Assembly: GCA_902473545.1 (NCBI GenBank)
Contig: CABRSG010000100.1
Span: forward strand, 1-8,177
Reading direction: 5' to 3'
DNA length: 8,177 bases
Source of the DNA: an uncultured Lachnospiraceae bacterium
Lineage (GTDB): Bacteria > Bacillota > Clostridia > Lachnospirales > Lachnospiraceae
The position numbers and the translations under genes were made by a program. Below the pieces are notes generated by a model that was given only the letters and a program-made list of their open reading frames with translations, made no database searches and had not been told where the DNA came from. Shown piece by piece: positions 1-5,198 of this stretch; the first letter of the stretch is position 1; each line of letters starts with the position of its first letter.

Positions 1-387
1 CCCGCCGATGACGTTGACCGTATCGCCAACCTCGAAATCGACCACAACGCTTTGCTCCTGAATTCCCAAAGGTCTCATCTCTGCTTCAGTAAGCGGTACA
101 GGCTTCGATCCCGGACCGACAAACCCGGTGACGCCCCTGGTGTTTCTGACAACATACCAGGTATCGTCGTTCATAATCATGTTGAGAAGCACGTAGCCCG
201 GAAACATCTTCTTCTGAACTGTTTTCGAAACGCCGTTTTTCACTTCCACAACATCCTCCAGAGGTACGCGTACCTCCAGGATCTGATCCTCCAGATGTCT
301 GTTCTCAATGGTTTTTTCGATGTTCGCCTTTACCTTGTTCTCATAACCAGAGTAGGTATGAACCACATACCACTTTGCTTCTGACAT
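1..387 (-). CDS. nusG: Transcription termination/antitermination factor NusG (3' end outside window)
   Basis: NusG binds RNA polymerase, modulates pausing and links it to Rho or ribosomal protein S10. The 129 visible residues hold the complete NGN domain: it opens with MSEAKWYVVHTYSGYENKV, has the hallmark MFPGYVLL at residues 61-68 and VRNTRGVTGFVGPG at 80-93. The KOW domain begins with FEVGDTVNVIGG at 118-129, where the window edge cuts the gene; roughly 45 residues are missing if it has the usual length. The ATG at 387 is preceded by AAGGTGAG at a normal distance. The gene follows secE by 15 nt, so the two are almost certainly cotranscribed from the promoter upstream of rpmG. Ribosomal protein genes (L11/L1) usually follow, but they would lie outside the window. 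Identification is from recognisable sequence and the classical rpmG-secE-nusG order. Confidence 0.97.
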   Translation of the reverse strand, partial: MSEAKWYVVHTYSGYENKVKANIEKTIENRHLEDQILEVRVPLEDVVEVKNGVSKTVQKKMFPGYVLLNMIMNDDTWYVVRNTRGVTGFVGPGSKPVPLTEAEMRPLGIQEQSVVVDFEVGDTVNVIGG

Positions 388-402
388 ATGCTCACCTTGT
401 CC

Positions 403-609
403 TTACTTAATCAAGAAATCAATACCGTACTGCATAATAACATCGAGCACCGCAATAATCGCTCCGAGTATCACGGAAACTACGATTACAACGCCTGTCT
501 GCTTTGTGAGATCTTTCTTATCCGGCCAGACGATCTTGTGAAATTCAGATTTCAGACCGTCCCACCAGCTTTTCATTGGGCTTTTGTCTTTCTTGGCAAC
601 TTCTCCCAT
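403..609 (-). CDS. secE: Preprotein translocase subunit SecE
   Basis: SecE is the small membrane subunit of the SecYEG channel that clamps SecY. The 68-residue protein has the short single-span form typical of Gram-positive bacteria. An amphipathic segment (residues about 13-30) contains the conserved core SEFHKIVWPDKKDLTKQT (21-38), followed by one hydrophobic span at about 39-60. The N-terminus is lysine-rich, as expected for the cytosolic side. The start at 609 has GAGGAGAA about 5-6 nt upstream. It lies 30 nt after rpmG and 15 nt before nusG, which fits one operon. The spacer to rpmG is too short for the tRNA-Trp gene that some related bacteria carry there. Confidence 0.96.
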   Translation of the reverse strand: MGEVAKKDKSPMKSWWDGLKSEFHKIVWPDKKDLTKQTGVVIVVSVILGAIIAVLDVIMQYGIDFLIK

Positions 610-639
610 GCTGTTCTCCTCTCTCAGCCATGCGGCGTG

Positions 640-789
640 CTATTTTGTTTCCTTATGCACCGTGTGTTTCTTGCAGAATCTGCAGTATTTACTGGTTTCC
701 ATTCTGTCAGGATGATTCTTTTTGTCTTTTGTCGTGTTGTAATTTCGCTGCTTACATTCCGTACATGCCAATGTGATTCTTGTGCGCAC
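640..789 (-). CDS. rpmG: 50S ribosomal protein L33 (zinc-binding form)
   Basis: This 49-residue basic protein of the large ribosomal subunit reads (V/M)[19 protein letters not shown] at its start and ends HTVHKETK. Two CXXC pairs (C9/C12 and C36/C39) would bind zinc, so this is the C+ paralogue rather than the cysteine-free zinc-independent form. The start is GTG at 789, supported by AGGTGG five nt upstream; no ATG lies at the right place, which makes the gene easy to miss. It is the first clear gene of the rpmG-secE-nusG operon and ends 30 nt before secE. Because the protein is small and its sequence is strongly conserved in this family, the call is firm. Confidence 0.95.
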   Translation of the reverse strand: MRTRITLACTECKQRNYNTTKDKKNHPDRMETSKYCRFCKKHTVHKETK

Positions 790-805
790 AACTTCCACCT
801 CGCTC

Positions 806-853
806 TCAAACTTTTTTGTGCTGCAGCCTTTTCGCTGCTGTTTTTTTAGGCAT
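806..853 (-). CDS. Possible 15-codon leader ORF before rpmG
   Basis: An ATG at 853 opens a very basic 15-residue reading frame, [15 protein letters not shown], ending in TGA at 806-808, 16 nt before the rpmG start. It lies entirely within the predicted leader RNA. A purine-poor AGGTC about 8 nt upstream is the only ribosome-binding candidate, so translation is doubtful. An in-frame ATG at 874 would make a 22-residue version but begins within a few nt of the predicted transcription start. I do not recognise the peptide. It may be chance, or a translated leader that responds to translation status. The RNA also folds locally: GCAGC and GCTGC can pair around the middle of the frame. Confidence 0.2.
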   Translation of the reverse strand: MPKKTAAKRLQHKKV

Positions 854-884
854 AAAAAAAAGACCTGCTTCCATACGCCTGTTT

Positions 885-914
885 ATCTTACCACATGCAT
901 ATGGAGCACGTCAA
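885..914 (-). promoter_or_regulatory. Sigma-A promoter for rpmG-secE-nusG
   Basis: On the minus strand, TTGACG (909-914) and TAAGAT (885-890) are separated by 18 bp, and TGG directly before the -10 makes an extended -10. Transcription should start near 878, giving a leader of about 90 nt before rpmG. A-rich sequence with a repeated block lies immediately upstream and could act as an UP element, consistent with strong expression of translation and secretion genes. Confidence 0.75.
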
Positions 915-915
915 G

Positions 916-966
916 TAAAAATTTGCGAAACAAAAAAAGCCTATAAAAAATTTCCGAAACAAAAAA
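916..966. repeat. Two near-identical A-tract blocks upstream of the rpmG promoter
   Basis: The blocks at 916-938 and 944-966 share the pattern T-A(5-6)-TTT-(G/C)CGAAAC-A(6-7), offset by about 29 bp. They lie between the tcdA terminator and the -35 box of the rpmG promoter. As A-rich sequence directly upstream of a -35, they may form a tandem UP-like element that contacts RNA polymerase alpha subunits. The duplication is seen directly; the role is inferred. Confidence 0.5.
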
Positions 967-986
967 CACAATTTACTGCAGTAAAA

Positions 987-1008
987 CGGGGCGTATTTTC
1001 ACGCCCCG
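987..1008 (-). terminator. Rho-independent terminator of the rubrerythrin-tcdA unit
   Basis: An 8-bp perfect GC-rich stem (CGGGGCGT at 987-994 with ACGCCCCG at 1001-1008) closes a 6-nt loop and is followed on the minus strand by TTTTA. The stop codon of the upstream gene (999-1001) lies at the loop and stem edge, so the terminator overlaps the last codons of the coding region. No T-run follows on the plus strand, so it works in one direction only. A 14-bp palindrome, TTTACTGCAGTAAA (972-985), starts directly after it. Confidence 0.8.
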
Positions 1009-1904
1009 ATCAAATCCTGCACAACCTCGCCTGCAATAATCAGTCCAGCTACAGACGGCACAAACGCCATGCTGCCCGGCGTCTGGCGGCGCCTCGTGCC
1101 CTCCGTCTTTGCGTCGCCTTTGCCATATGTTACATCTTCCTCATTCTGTTTCTCCGCCGTGGCGATGCCGCTCTTGCATTCGGTTACATCCCCTACGTTC
1201 TGATTTTCCGCCGTGGCGATGCCGCTCTTACTGTATACTGCATCCCCTGCGCCCTGGCTGCACATATTCTCCGCTTTGTCCGCCTGAAATGTCTCATCTT
1301 CTATATGCGGCGTCAGCGGTGTCTCTTTGGAATATACGACTTTTAACTTATTAATTCCGCGTTTTTTTAATTCCCTGCGCATCACCTTCGCAAGCGGGCA
1401 GACCGATGTCTCATAAATATCTGCGACCTCAAACGCCGACGCATCCATTTTGTTGCCCGCGCCCATGGAACTGATGATCGGCGTGCCGCTTTTCTGCGCC
1501 TGCTCCGCCAGCATCAGCTTGCCCGTGACCGTGTCGATCGCATCCACCACATAATCATATGAGGCAAAATCAAATCGCGCCGCCGTTTCCGGCAGATAAA
1601 AAATGCGGTGTACATTTACCACCGCCTGCGGGTTGATGGACAGCACGCGCGCCTTCGCCGCATCTACCTTGTACTGTCCTATGGTATCATATGTTGCAAT
1701 GATCTGGCGGTTCAGATTGCTCAGAGCCACCTTGTCCGAGTCGATCAGATCCAGCGTACCGACGCCGCTGCGCGCAAGCGCCTCCACCGCATAGCCGCCC
1801 ACACCGCCCACGCCAAATATTGCAACTCTGGCGCGGGCAAGACGCTGCAGATTTTCTTTTCCTATCAGCAATTCTGTTCTGGAAAACTGACTTTCTTCAT
1901 TCAT
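999..1904 (-). CDS. tcdA: ThiF/E1-superfamily enzyme, probable tRNA threonylcarbamoyladenosine dehydratase with expanded linker
   Basis: TcdA-type enzymes use ATP to cyclise the t6A37 modification of tRNA. The Rossmann ATP-binding motif GVGGVGG is at residues 31-37. It is followed by DLIDSDKVALSNLNRQ (52-67), with the aspartates and Arg-Gln typical of E1/ThiF/MoeB proteins, then DAIDT and the family's DIYETSVCPLAKVMRRELKKRGI. The C-terminus, QTPGSMAFVPSVAGLIIAGE (from 274), is characteristic of the YgdL/TcdA group. At 301 residues it is longer than the usual 230-270. The excess is a linker at about 220-273 built from 18-residue repeats (GDAVYSKSGIATAENQNV, then GDVTECKSGIATAEKQNE, then a decayed third unit). 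The ATG at 1904 or the GTG at 1907 could start it; either sits directly after the rubrerythrin stop at 1908-1910, with only a weak ribosome site, so translation may be coupled. Exact tRNA specificity is inferred from family resemblance. Confidence 0.88.
   Translation of the reverse strand: MNEESQFSRTELLIGKENLQRLARARVAIFGVGGVGGYAVEALARSGVGTLDLIDSDKVALSNLNRQIIATYDTIGQYKVDAAKARVLSINPQAVVNVHRIFYLPETAARFDFASYDYVVDAIDTVTGKLMLAEQAQKSGTPIISSMGAGNKMDASAFEVADIYETSVCPLAKVMRRELKKRGINKLKVVYSKETPLTPHIEDETFQADKAENMCSQGAGDAVYSKSGIATAENQNVGDVTECKSGIATAEKQNEEDVTYGKGDAKTEGTRRRQTPGSMAFVPSVAGLIIAGEVVQDLIGA
1100..1261. repeat. 54-bp in-frame tandem repeat inside the tcdA-like gene
   Basis: Two adjacent 54-bp units (1154-1207 and 1208-1261) begin with the same 22 bases, at 1154-1175 and 1208-1229, and then diverge. 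A third unit at 1100-1153 is recognisable but more decayed. The period is exactly 18 codons, so copy-number change keeps the reading frame. The encoded segment is hydrophilic and probably a flexible loop between the catalytic body and the C-terminal FVPSVAGL segment. Confidence 0.85.
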
Positions 1905-1907
1905 CAC

Positions 1908-2453
1908 TTAATAATTCTCTGCCTTGATCTCAAAGTAAGACTGCGGGTGTGCGCATGTCGGACAGATTTCCGGTGCAGAGGTGCCCACAACAATATGTCC
2001 GCAATTGCGGCATTCCCACACCTTTACCTCACTTTTTGCAAATACCTCCGCCATCTCTATGTTGCGAAGCAGGGCGCGGTAACGCTCCTCATGATGCTGC
2101 TCGATCGCCGTAACGAGACGGAATTTTGCCGCAAGCTCCGGAAAGCCCTCCTGCTCCGCCGTCTCCGCAAAGCCCTTGTACATATCCGTCCACTCATAGT
2201 TTTCGCCCTCGGCAGCGCTGAGCAGATTTTCCGCGGTATTGCCAATACCCTGCAGCTCCTTAAACCACATTTTCGCATGTTCCTTTTCGTTTTCCGCGGT
2301 TTTCAGAAACAGCGCCGCAATCTGCTCATAGCCCTCTTTTTTCGCAACCGAAGCAAAATATGTATATTTGTTTCTTGCTTCGGATTCTCCGGAAAATGCT
2401 GCCTGCAGATTCTTTTCTGTCTGTGTACCCGCATAAGATTTGTTTTCTTTCAT
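1908..2453 (-). CDS. Rubrerythrin (diiron peroxidase with rubredoxin domain)
   Basis: Rubrerythrin reduces hydrogen peroxide in the cytoplasm of anaerobes, taking electrons through its rubredoxin-like tail. The 181-residue protein has a ferritin-like four-helix domain whose metal ligands are all present: E23 in [11 protein letters not shown]56 and H59 in [11 protein letters not shown]97 and E100 in [10 protein letters not shown], and E118 and H121 in [10 protein letters not shown]. The C-terminal FeS4 site uses CRNC (148-151) and CPTC (164-167). Length and domain order are those of the classical family. I choose the ATG at 2453 because AGGAGG at 2463-2468 lies 9 nt away; an in-frame ATG at 2459 would be only 3 nt from it. 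A good promoter lies just upstream and the TcdA-like gene follows immediately, so peroxide defence and tRNA modification appear cotranscribed. Confidence 0.96.
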   Translation of the reverse strand: MKENKSYAGTQTEKNLQAAFSGESEARNKYTYFASVAKKEGYEQIAALFLKTAENEKEHAKMWFKELQGIGNTAENLLSAAEGENYEWTDMYKGFAETAEQEGFPELAAKFRLVTAIEQHHEERYRALLRNIEMAEVFAKSEVKVWECRNCGHIVVGTSAPEICPTCAHPQSYFEIKAENY

Positions 2454-2461
2454 GTTCATTT

Positions 2462-2468
2462 CCCTCCT
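2462..2468 (-). promoter_or_regulatory. Ribosome binding site deciding the rubrerythrin start
   Basis: AGGAGGG on the minus strand is a near-perfect anti-16S match. Its spacing favours the ATG at 2453 (9 nt) over the in-frame ATG at 2459 (3 nt), shortening the protein by two residues compared with the longest reading frame. Confidence 0.8.
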
Positions 2469-2498
2469 GATAATATATTTACTTTTAATGCTGCAACC

Positions 2499-2527
2499 AG
2501 TATATCATTTTCACCAAGCCTTTTCAA
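2499..2527 (-). promoter_or_regulatory. Sigma-A promoter for rubrerythrin-tcdA
   Basis: TTGAAA (2522-2527) and TATACT (2499-2504) are separated by exactly 17 bp on the minus strand, close to consensus at both boxes. Transcription should start near 2492, leaving a leader of about 38 nt. I looked for a PerR-type box around it and found no convincing match. Confidence 0.8.
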
Positions 2528-2568
2528 GCATATCCGGTCGGCTCCCCTGCCGCCCACGCTCAAACAGC

Positions 2569-2702
2569 GTTACTGTTCACTCCGTTCACAGCAACCTTCG
2601 CAAATCCATTTAAAATTCGCTTCGCGAATGGGATTTGCTCACACCTGAGTCATGTTCTCACGCCTCAAACAGCAGGTGTTTGAGGCTGGCGTGAACTGTA
2701 AC
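2569..2702. mobile_element. MITE-like non-coding element with terminal inverted repeats
   Basis: The ends GTTACTGTTCAC (2569-2580) and GTGAACTGTAAC (2691-2702) are 12-bp inverted repeats with one mismatch. They are flanked directly by the 8-bp direct repeat CAAACAGC (2561-2568 and 2703-2710), as expected of a target-site duplication. Inside are a bulged hairpin (2600-2638) and a perfect 10-bp inverted repeat (2662-2686). There is no ORF of note, so any movement would need a transposase supplied elsewhere. A decayed copy of about half of it lies at 4236-4307 in the opposite orientation, which supports a dispersed family. Caution: CAAACAGC also occurs inside at 2666-2673, so the direct repeats could belong to a local repeat motif rather than to transposition. 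Confidence 0.5.
2600..2638. repeat. Nested hairpin at the centre of the MITE-like element
   Basis: GCAAATCC (2600-2607) pairs with GGATTTGC (2631-2638), and inside them ATTCGC (2615-2620) pairs with GCGAAT (2624-2629) around a 3-nt loop. Seven bases, 2608-2614, form an asymmetric bulge. The structure is symmetric enough to form in either strand's RNA. No T-run follows, so it is not a canonical terminator. Confidence 0.6.
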
Positions 2703-2721
2703 CAAACAGCAGCCTCAAACA
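2662..2721. repeat. Three-arm alternative hairpins built on TGTTTGAGGC
   Basis: The middle arm TGTTTGAGGCTG (2677-2688) can pair perfectly either with GCCTCAAACA (2662-2671, 10 bp, 5-nt loop) or with CAGCCTCAAACA (2710-2721, 12 bp, 21-nt loop), but not with both. The block begins six bases past the stop codon of the CmpB-like gene and would be in the 3' end of its message. There is no U-tract after either hairpin on the minus strand, so termination is not assured; protection of the 3' end is another possibility. Confidence 0.65.
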
Positions 2722-2726
2722 TCTTT

Positions 2727-4133
2727 TCATCCCTGCGCTGCTTTTTCCGTTTCATTCGCTCCTTCGCTTTCCTCCAGCGTCTGCTCTGTTCCGTTTGCTC
2801 CTTCGCTTTCCTTGATTCCCGACTCCGCCGGTTTTCCACGCAGATCAAGATCCTTTGCCTTCGGATAAATGCGGCGCATCACTTCATCGTCATACCTTTC
2901 ATCCATAATCTGCTGCCACGGAGCCTCCGCCGGAATCCCCGCGCGCCGCTCCTGATAGCGTCCAAGCGCCAGTGATGACACAAAAATGTTGCATATCATA
3001 AATACAACCATAATCCATGTGAGAACTTTCCCCACACGAATCGGCATTTTTTCAATCAGACCGGCAATTTTTTCATATACAAATTTAAACCAGACAACCG
3101 CGGCAATCCCCCAGAAAAAACAATACAAAAGATTTATGCGGCCTGCCAGGTTAAACGGCACATGACTGTAGTCCCAGAAAATCGTCCCGAAGACCATTTC
3201 CGTAAAGACGCTGCAAAGATACTCAAATGCACCGCCAAGCACTGTTCCGGCGATAAACAGAAAGCTGTCGGAGCGCTTGCGGTGCTGGTATAAAATCGCG
3301 GTAAAAAGAGCGATCCCAAGTCCCCAGACAATGCTGAATGGACCCCAGACCACACTGCTGCGGCTCATCCACCTGCCGATCGTAATCCTGCAGAAAACCG
3401 TTTCCACCAGATCGCCGAGAAATGCGCCCGCCATAAACAGCCAGACCAGCTTGTAAAATCCGCATCCTTCCGCAAAAACCCTGCTTTTTCCTTTTTTCTC
3501 CTGCAGCTCCGGCGACAGCGGATAAGCGCGCAGGATACGCCGCTCGATCACGCTGGAAATTTTTGCGCGCAGCCCGGCTGTAAATTTTGCGATACGCTTA
3601 TTTGACTCATTATAGCGCTCCTGATCGTTCGCCTTGAGAAGCACGGACGTTGTTCCAAGAATGTCCAGAATCAGAATTGCAAGAAGTACCCACATTAATG
3701 TGTGCATCAAAATCGGTACATTTGCATTATAAAACCGATTCAGAACCGGATTCAGCCACTTCACGACGATTACGCCAAGAACTCCCCAGAACAATGAGTG
3801 ATCCAGACAGACATATCCGTCAAAATTAAATTTCTTTTTGCTGTAATCCCACCAGCGTCCATGATAATATTTCTCCAGAAACTTACCTGCAAGCAGCTCT
3901 GTCACCGTCGCGTAAATGCAACTTCCCGCAAACAAAAAGAAAATATTATCCTTCAGCGATGTAAGACCCACCGTCAGAATGACAGCCGTGATGCCGTAAA
4001 TCATGCAGAGCGGTCCGTTCAGGAAACCGCGGTTGACCACCTTTTTCTGCTTCAGCGTTACCAGTACCGTCTCCAATACCCACCCCAAGAACGCGTAGGT
4101 AAAAAACAGAAATAACAATCTCGTCATAGACAT
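2727..4133 (-). CDS. Two-domain CmpB-like (putative ABC transporter type IV) integral membrane protein
   Basis: This 468-residue membrane protein resembles the poorly understood 'putative ABC-transporter type IV' (CmpB, PF06541) family; no ATPase gene is nearby and transport is unproven. It is an internal duplication. Domain 1 (about 5-130) has FLGWVLET (15-22), NGP (39-41), WDYS (95-98), FNF (102-104) and FWG (115-117). Domain 2 (about 230-350) repeats the series as FLGDLVET (238-245), WGP (263-265), WDYS (320-323), FN (327-328) and FWG (340-342). Each copy has several hydrophobic spans, joined by a basic cytosolic linker (about 168-225); one more span is near 368-390. The tail is hydrophilic and ends in two 13-residue repeats (442-467). 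The ATG at 4133 is 7 nt from AAAGGA. It is monocistronic by its own promoter and flanks. Function is unknown. Confidence 0.8.
   Translation of the reverse strand: MSMTRLLFLFFTYAFLGWVLETVLVTLKQKKVVNRGFLNGPLCMIYGITAVILTVGLTSLKDNIFFLFAGSCIYATVTELLAGKFLEKYYHGRWWDYSKKKFNFDGYVCLDHSLFWGVLGVIVVKWLNPVLNRFYNANVPILMHTLMWVLLAILILDILGTTSVLLKANDQERYNESNKRIAKFTAGLRAKISSVIERRILRAYPLSPELQEKKGKSRVFAEGCGFYKLVWLFMAGAFLGDLVETVFCRITIGRWMSRSSVVWGPFSIVWGLGIALFTAILYQHRKRSDSFLFIAGTVLGGAFEYLCSVFTEMVFGTIFWDYSHVPFNLAGRINLLYCFFWGIAAVVWFKFVYEKIAGLIEKMPIRVGKVLTWIMVVFMICNIFVSSLALGRYQERRAGIPAEAPWQQIMDERYDDEVMRRIYPKAKDLDLRGKPAESGIKESEGANGTEQTLEESEGANETEKAAQG
2733..2810. repeat. 39-bp in-frame tandem repeat in the tail of the CmpB-like gene
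   Basis: Two 39-bp units encode ESEGANGTEQTLE and ESEGANETEKAAQ just before the stop codon. The tail they form is acidic and hydrophilic, unlike the membrane body, so copy-number change would be tolerated. As with the tcdA repeat, the period is a multiple of three. Confidence 0.75.
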
Positions 4134-4145
4134 GGTTTCATCCTT

Positions 4146-4169
4146 TGTTCACATATAATAATGTGAACA
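4146..4169. promoter_or_regulatory. Perfect 9-bp dyad at the CmpB-like gene's transcription start (operator candidate)
   Basis: TGTTCACAT (4146-4154) and ATGTGAACA (4161-4169) are perfect inverted repeats around the 6-bp spacer ATAATA. The dyad overlaps the last -10 base and the predicted start point (about 4162) and ends two bases from the ribosome-binding sequence. A repressor bound here would block initiation; in RNA it would be a 5' hairpin. It does not match the Rex or CRP/FNR patterns I know, so the regulator is unknown. Confidence 0.6.
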
Positions 4170-4197
4170 TTTTAACACAGTATATGTTTTACGTCTA
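4169..4197 (-). promoter_or_regulatory. Promoter of the CmpB-like membrane protein gene
   Basis: On the minus strand TAGACG (4192-4197) and TAAAAT (4169-4174) are 17 bp apart, with TGT just before the -10 giving an extended -10. The -35 is a partial match, so the extended -10 probably carries the promoter. Predicted start is near 4162, within the perfect dyad, about 28 nt before the ATG. Confidence 0.55.
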
Positions 4198-4235
4198 CAA
4201 AAGATTTCTTATTTTTTCGCACATATGTTTTCGCC

Positions 4236-4307
4236 GTTTCTATTCGCTCCAGCCTCAAACACCTGCTATTTAAGGTGTAAGAACGTGATTCAAGTGTAAG
4301 CGCATCC
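4236..4307. repeat. Diverged inverted copy of the MITE-like element's right half
   Basis: Positions 4249-4307 match the reverse complement of 2631-2689 at 49 of 59 bases, including a perfect 19-base run (4249-4267 against 2671-2689). Nine of the ten differences are transitions, and read from the 2.6-kb copy seven change G:C to A:T, so this looks like an old, decaying copy. The hairpin of the other copy is broken here. The 12 bases at 4236-4247 may be the remnant of the terminal inverted repeat (8 of 12). Homology stops at 4307, a few bases from the araC-type gene's stop at 4311. Confidence 0.75.
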
Positions 4308-4310
4308 TGC

Positions 4311-5141
4311 CTATAAGCAAAGCATATTCTGGTGGTGCTTGCGGTATCCGGACGGCGTCGTTCCGGTGATTGCCTTAAATACACGGTTAAAGTGCGTAAG
4401 ATTCGAAAAACCTGTCTCCCGGCTGATTTCTGTCACCGTCTTGTCCGTCTCCATCAGCCTACGCTGCGCATTCATCACCCGTGTGATATTCACATATTGT
4501 ACGATCGTGCTGTTGGTGTAACGCTTAAATTCCCGGCAGAGATAAAACGGACTGACATAAAACATCTGCGCAAGCTGCTCCAGTGTAATATCCTCCTGGT
4601 AATGCTTGTGGATGTAGCTGACAATCTGCGTCGTGCGCCCCGTCTCTTTCAGCTGCTCCGGCTCCCGCCTGCGCGTGTGCATCAGCATGGTAAACAGAAA
4701 CATATTCAGCAGCGTGCGCCGGTAGCTTTTATAAAAATCTGACGGATTCTCATATTCCCGGATCAGCTCCTCCAGCATGTGATGCAGCTTCTGGCGTGTT
4801 ACCGCATCCGGTCTGTACATCCCATTGTTTTGATCCAATGCCTCTAAAAGCTCTGAAGACGCCACCTCGCCGCTCTCGAAATACAACACAATGCGCTGAA
4901 AAGGCATCCCCTCATCCCCGTAGGAACGGTGCAGCACATAGGGCGAAAACAAAATCAGCTCGCCCGGCTTCATCGTGTACATGTCATCCTGCAGCATGTG
5001 ATACCGCTCTCCATCCTCCAGGTAATAAATCTCATAATAATTATGGTAATGCGATTTCATCATATTATCGTTCACACCTGCAATCCGTTCCCCGGCAAGG
5101 CTTTCGCCCTGCGCCATCCGGATTCCCGCCTGGTCTATCAT
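4311..5141 (-). CDS. AraC-family transcriptional regulator (cupin sensor, double HTH)
   Basis: A 276-residue one-component regulator, probably controlling the divergent GH31/TRAP genes in response to a sugar. The N-terminal half is an AraC-type cupin: SHYHNYYEIYYLEDGE (30-45), MKPGELILFSPYVLHRS (57-73). The C-terminal XylS/AraC DNA-binding domain has helix-turn-helix 1 near 186-206 (ITLEQLAQMFYVSPFYLCREFK) and helix-turn-helix 2 near 235-258, ending in the signature ISRETGFSNLTHFNRVFK and GTTPSGYRK. Length and layout are normal. The ATG at 5141 has GGAGG 7 nt upstream. It is divergent from the glycosidase with its own promoter in the shared 266-bp spacer, the usual arrangement for a local, often self-regulating activator. 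The inducer is unknown. Confidence 0.93.
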   Translation of the reverse strand: MIDQAGIRMAQGESLAGERIAGVNDNMMKSHYHNYYEIYYLEDGERYHMLQDDMYTMKPGELILFSPYVLHRSYGDEGMPFQRIVLYFESGEVASSELLEALDQNNGMYRPDAVTRQKLHHMLEELIREYENPSDFYKSYRRTLLNMFLFTMLMHTRRREPEQLKETGRTTQIVSYIHKHYQEDITLEQLAQMFYVSPFYLCREFKRYTNSTIVQYVNITRVMNAQRRLMETDKTVTEISRETGFSNLTHFNRVFKAITGTTPSGYRKHHQNMLCL

Positions 5142-5198
5142 TTTGCTTCCTCCAAACAGCTCTGTCTAACATTTATTCCACATAAACCATCTGTAGCT

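Noticed and set aside
610..639. tRNA-Trp gene between rpmG and secE, as in some relatives
   Set aside because: The spacer is only 30 nt.
388..849. 153-codon plus-strand open frame
   Set aside because: It is antisense to secE and rpmG, whose protein sequences and ribosome sites are clear.
2460..2530. PerR box controlling rubrerythrin
   Set aside because: AT-rich stretches are present but no TTATAATnATTATAA-like palindrome is convincing.
1608..2648. 346-codon open frame on the plus strand
   Set aside because: It runs antisense through the tcdA-like and rubrerythrin genes, has a Cys/Arg/Phe-rich composition with no family resemblance, and lacks a ribosome site. Both opposite-strand genes are unmistakable.
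2677..2721. Rho-independent terminator for the CmpB-like gene
   Set aside because: The stem is perfect, but no run of T follows on the minus strand, so I list it only as alternative hairpins.
2559..2726. CRISPR array suggested by recurring CTCAAACA
   Set aside because: The copies are irregularly spaced, in both orientations, and short; there are no regular repeats and spacers and no cas genes.
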